Positions 62,532-64,000 of a DNA stretch of 64,000 nucleotides are shown piece after piece; positions within the stretch are counted from its first letter, which is position 1, and each line of letters begins with the position of its first letter. Source of the DNA: Desulfobacteraceae bacterium. Its GTDB lineage: Bacteria; Desulfobacterota; Desulfobacteria; Desulfobacterales; SURF-7. The notes under the pieces are model-generated. The model saw only the letters and a program-made list of their open reading frames with translations, had not been told where the DNA came from and did no database searches. A program made the translations under genes and the position numbers. The stretch lies in contig QZKS01000047.1 in assembly GCA_003599865.1 (NCBI GenBank), positions 62,001 to 126,000 of the forward strand. Reading direction: 5' to 3'.

Positions 62532-64000
62532 CTAAACAAAAAACAGCAGTACAATAATCGCCAGCAGGATATAGCCGATATACAGATGGATATCCCCGTG
62601 CTGGATCCAGTGAAGCCGCTCAAATAAAAACAGTATCGGCCGGATAATCAGATTCCCCATATGAAGCTCGGCAATATCATGGATACTGCTGCGATAATGG
62701 GTCTTCTGGGGAAACCGTCCCCGGATCAGCGGATGATCTTCAAGTCTCGGTGCCACCGGCCGGAAGAAATCAAGAATGGAAGCCGCATAGGAAGAACCGG
62801 TATACTGCATTTTCACGGTCGGCTGGGTAAAACCGCACCCCCATGTTCCGGAACGGGAAACCGGCTTGTTCCGGTACAAAAAGGTCCGCAGGGCCAGAAC
62901 CAGAAAGAGAACGGCAAGGAAAAGCATGGCTGCCCGGGTGATGTTGCCGGTCATCTCCATAAACGGTTCCAGGGGAATCCGTCCATATCCCAGCTCCAGC
63001 GACGAGACCGCTTTAACGGCGCTCCGGATAAACACCTGGGGAAATACGCCGATCAGGATACAGAAAGCCGCCGGCACCAGCATGGAAATCAGCATGGTCG
63101 GTCCTTTTTCATCCCGGCCCACGGCTGCCGGACTTCTGGGTTCCCCCTGAAAAACAATGCCGACCACCCGTGAAAAACAGGCCAGGGACAACCCGCCGAT
63201 AACCGCCAGACTGACAATGCCCAGCAGGCTGAGCGCAAACGATGTTTTCTCCAGTGATACCCCTTTGAATCCGCCAAGGTAAATCAGAAACTCGCCGACA
63301 AAGCCGTTAAACGGCGGAAGCCCGCATATGGCCAGTGACCCGATCAGAAAGGTAGCTCCGCTGATTTTCATGTTCTTGAAAAGCCCGCCGAGTGCTTCAA
63401 TGGACCGGGTCCCGGTTTTTTGAAGGACGATTCCGGCGCCCAGGAACAACAGGGATTTGAATAGGGAATGATTCATCACATGGAGCAGCCCTCCGGCAAA
63501 CCCGAGGACCGCCATCACGGGCTGGTTGGAGGATACCCCGATCATGCCGATCCCGATTCCGATCAGGATAATGCCTATATTTTCAACGCTGGAATAGGCC
63601 AGCAATCGTTTCAGGTCGGACTGGCCAAGGGCGTACACGACACCCAGTATTCCGGAAACCATCCCGGCAATCAGCACCATCTCACCGAAAAGCGGTGTAT
63701 GGAAATGAAGTATGGAATAGATCCGGAGGATACCATATACACCGACCTTGATCATGACGCCGGACATGACGGCGGAAATATGGCTCGGAGCTGCCGGATG
63801 GGCATGGGGCAGCCAGACATGAAACGGGAACACACCGGCTTTGGAACCAAACCCGATGAATGCAAAGATGAATATCAGGATTTTTCCGGTATCGGTAATG
63901 GACCCGGCACCCGCAAACCCGAAACTTCCGGTATAGCCGTAGAGAATGCCGAATGCGGTAAGGATCGACATGGCCCCGATGTGGGAAAACACCAGGTACA
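62532..64000 (-). CDS. ehrA: Ehr complex antiporter-like subunit (HyfB/NuoL-type), N-terminus outside window
   Basis: At least 489 residues of a large antiporter-like membrane protein; the frame stays open to the window edge, so the N-terminus is missing. Helices with the Lys/His pattern KAGVFPFHVWLPHAHPAAPSHISAVMSGVMIKVG (NuoL/HyfB), an alternating SVENIGIILIGIG and NHSLFKSLLFLGAG motif with conserved Lys and His are present, and a long amphipathic C-terminal part of about 100 residues before a last helix. It starts the operon that runs down to the VOC gene. Confidence 0.9.
   Translation of the reverse strand, partial: YLVFSHIGAMSILTAFGILYGYTGSFGFAGAGSITDTGKILIFIFAFIGFGSKAGVFPFHVWLPHAHPAAPSHISAVMSGVMIKVGVYGILRIYSILHFHTPLFGEMVLIAGMVSGILGVVYALGQSDLKRLLAYSSVENIGIILIGIGIGMIGVSSNQPVMAVLGFAGGLLHVMNHSLFKSLLFLGAGIVLQKTGTRSIEALGGLFKNMKISGATFLIGSLAICGLPPFNGFVGEFLIYLGGFKGVSLEKTSFALSLLGIVSLAVIGGLSLACFSRVVGIVFQGEPRSPAAVGRDEKGPTMLISMLVPAAFCILIGVFPQVFIRSAVKAVSSLELGYGRIPLEPFMEMTGNITRAAMLFLAVLFLVLALRTFLYRNKPVSRSGTWGCGFTQPTVKMQYTGSSYAASILDFFRPVAPRLEDHPLIRGRFPQKTHYRSSIHDIAELHMGNLIIRPILFLFERLHWIQHGDIHLYIGYILLAIIVLLFFV

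Overview
The window looks like a chromosomal stretch of a strictly or facultatively anaerobic Gram-negative bacterium of the Desulfobacterota (former Deltaproteobacteria) type. This is inferred from gene content: outer-membrane barrels and lipoproteins, many PAS/receiver signalling proteins, a PrkA-YeaH-SpoVR stress operon, a long acyl-CoA dehydrogenase, a TauE exporter with stress proteins, and an Ehr (energy-converting hydrogenase-related) complex. No rRNA, tRNA, CRISPR array or phage gene was seen.

Left part (1-13.6 kb): the end of a short-chain dehydrogenase, a START-domain protein, a stand-alone FliG-like protein, a large protein ending in a LOG-type domain, a cold-shock protein with a long leader, a fibronectin-type lipoprotein, a Tat-exported M48 protease, and the operon prkA-yeaH-spoVR followed by a second, divergent prkA-like gene (13.7-16.0 kb).

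Middle part (16-31 kb): a PstS-like binding protein, a lipoprotein, a stand-alone receiver, a TetR regulator with a large palindromic operator and its acyl-CoA dehydrogenase, a beta-barrel protein, a CBS protein paired with a left-handed beta-helix protein, and an RND exporter diverging from an OmpA lipoprotein, a beta-barrel and a lipoprotein. An AT-rich islet (30.8-33.1 kb) holds an AAA/DUF4143 ATPase and an Xre antitoxin split at an A9 tract. A signalling trio (CheB-CheR-PAS, hybrid kinase, kinase) runs from 33.2 to 39.2 kb and meets a convergent RND/LolA-like/sulfotransferase operon (39.2-43.9 kb). GroES-GroEL, an iron alcohol dehydrogenase and a cytidylate-kinase-like protein follow.

Right part (48.6-56.5 kb) is the most striking. 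A Lon protease that lacks the usual N-terminal substrate domain carries a complete response-regulator receiver domain inserted just before its ATPase domain. It is divergent from an operon of universal-stress proteins and a TauE exporter. That operon meets, tail to tail, a histidine kinase/NtrC-type regulator operon whose receiver is about half identical (by eye) to the one inside Lon. The lon/stress-gene intergenic region holds a perfect dyad and a degenerate second copy exactly 90 bp away. Together these suggest one two-component system that controls transcription through an enhancer-binding protein and proteolysis through a phospho-gated Lon.

The last 7 kb (minus strand) encode an Ehr complex of antiporter-like, NuoH-like, NuoK/HyfE-like, large and small subunits. 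Three of the four Ni-Fe cysteines of the large subunit are replaced, so it is unlikely to be a hydrogenase. Four copies of a 120-150 bp palindromic element, each flanked by its own 9-13 bp direct repeat, are scattered between genes and look like a MITE family.
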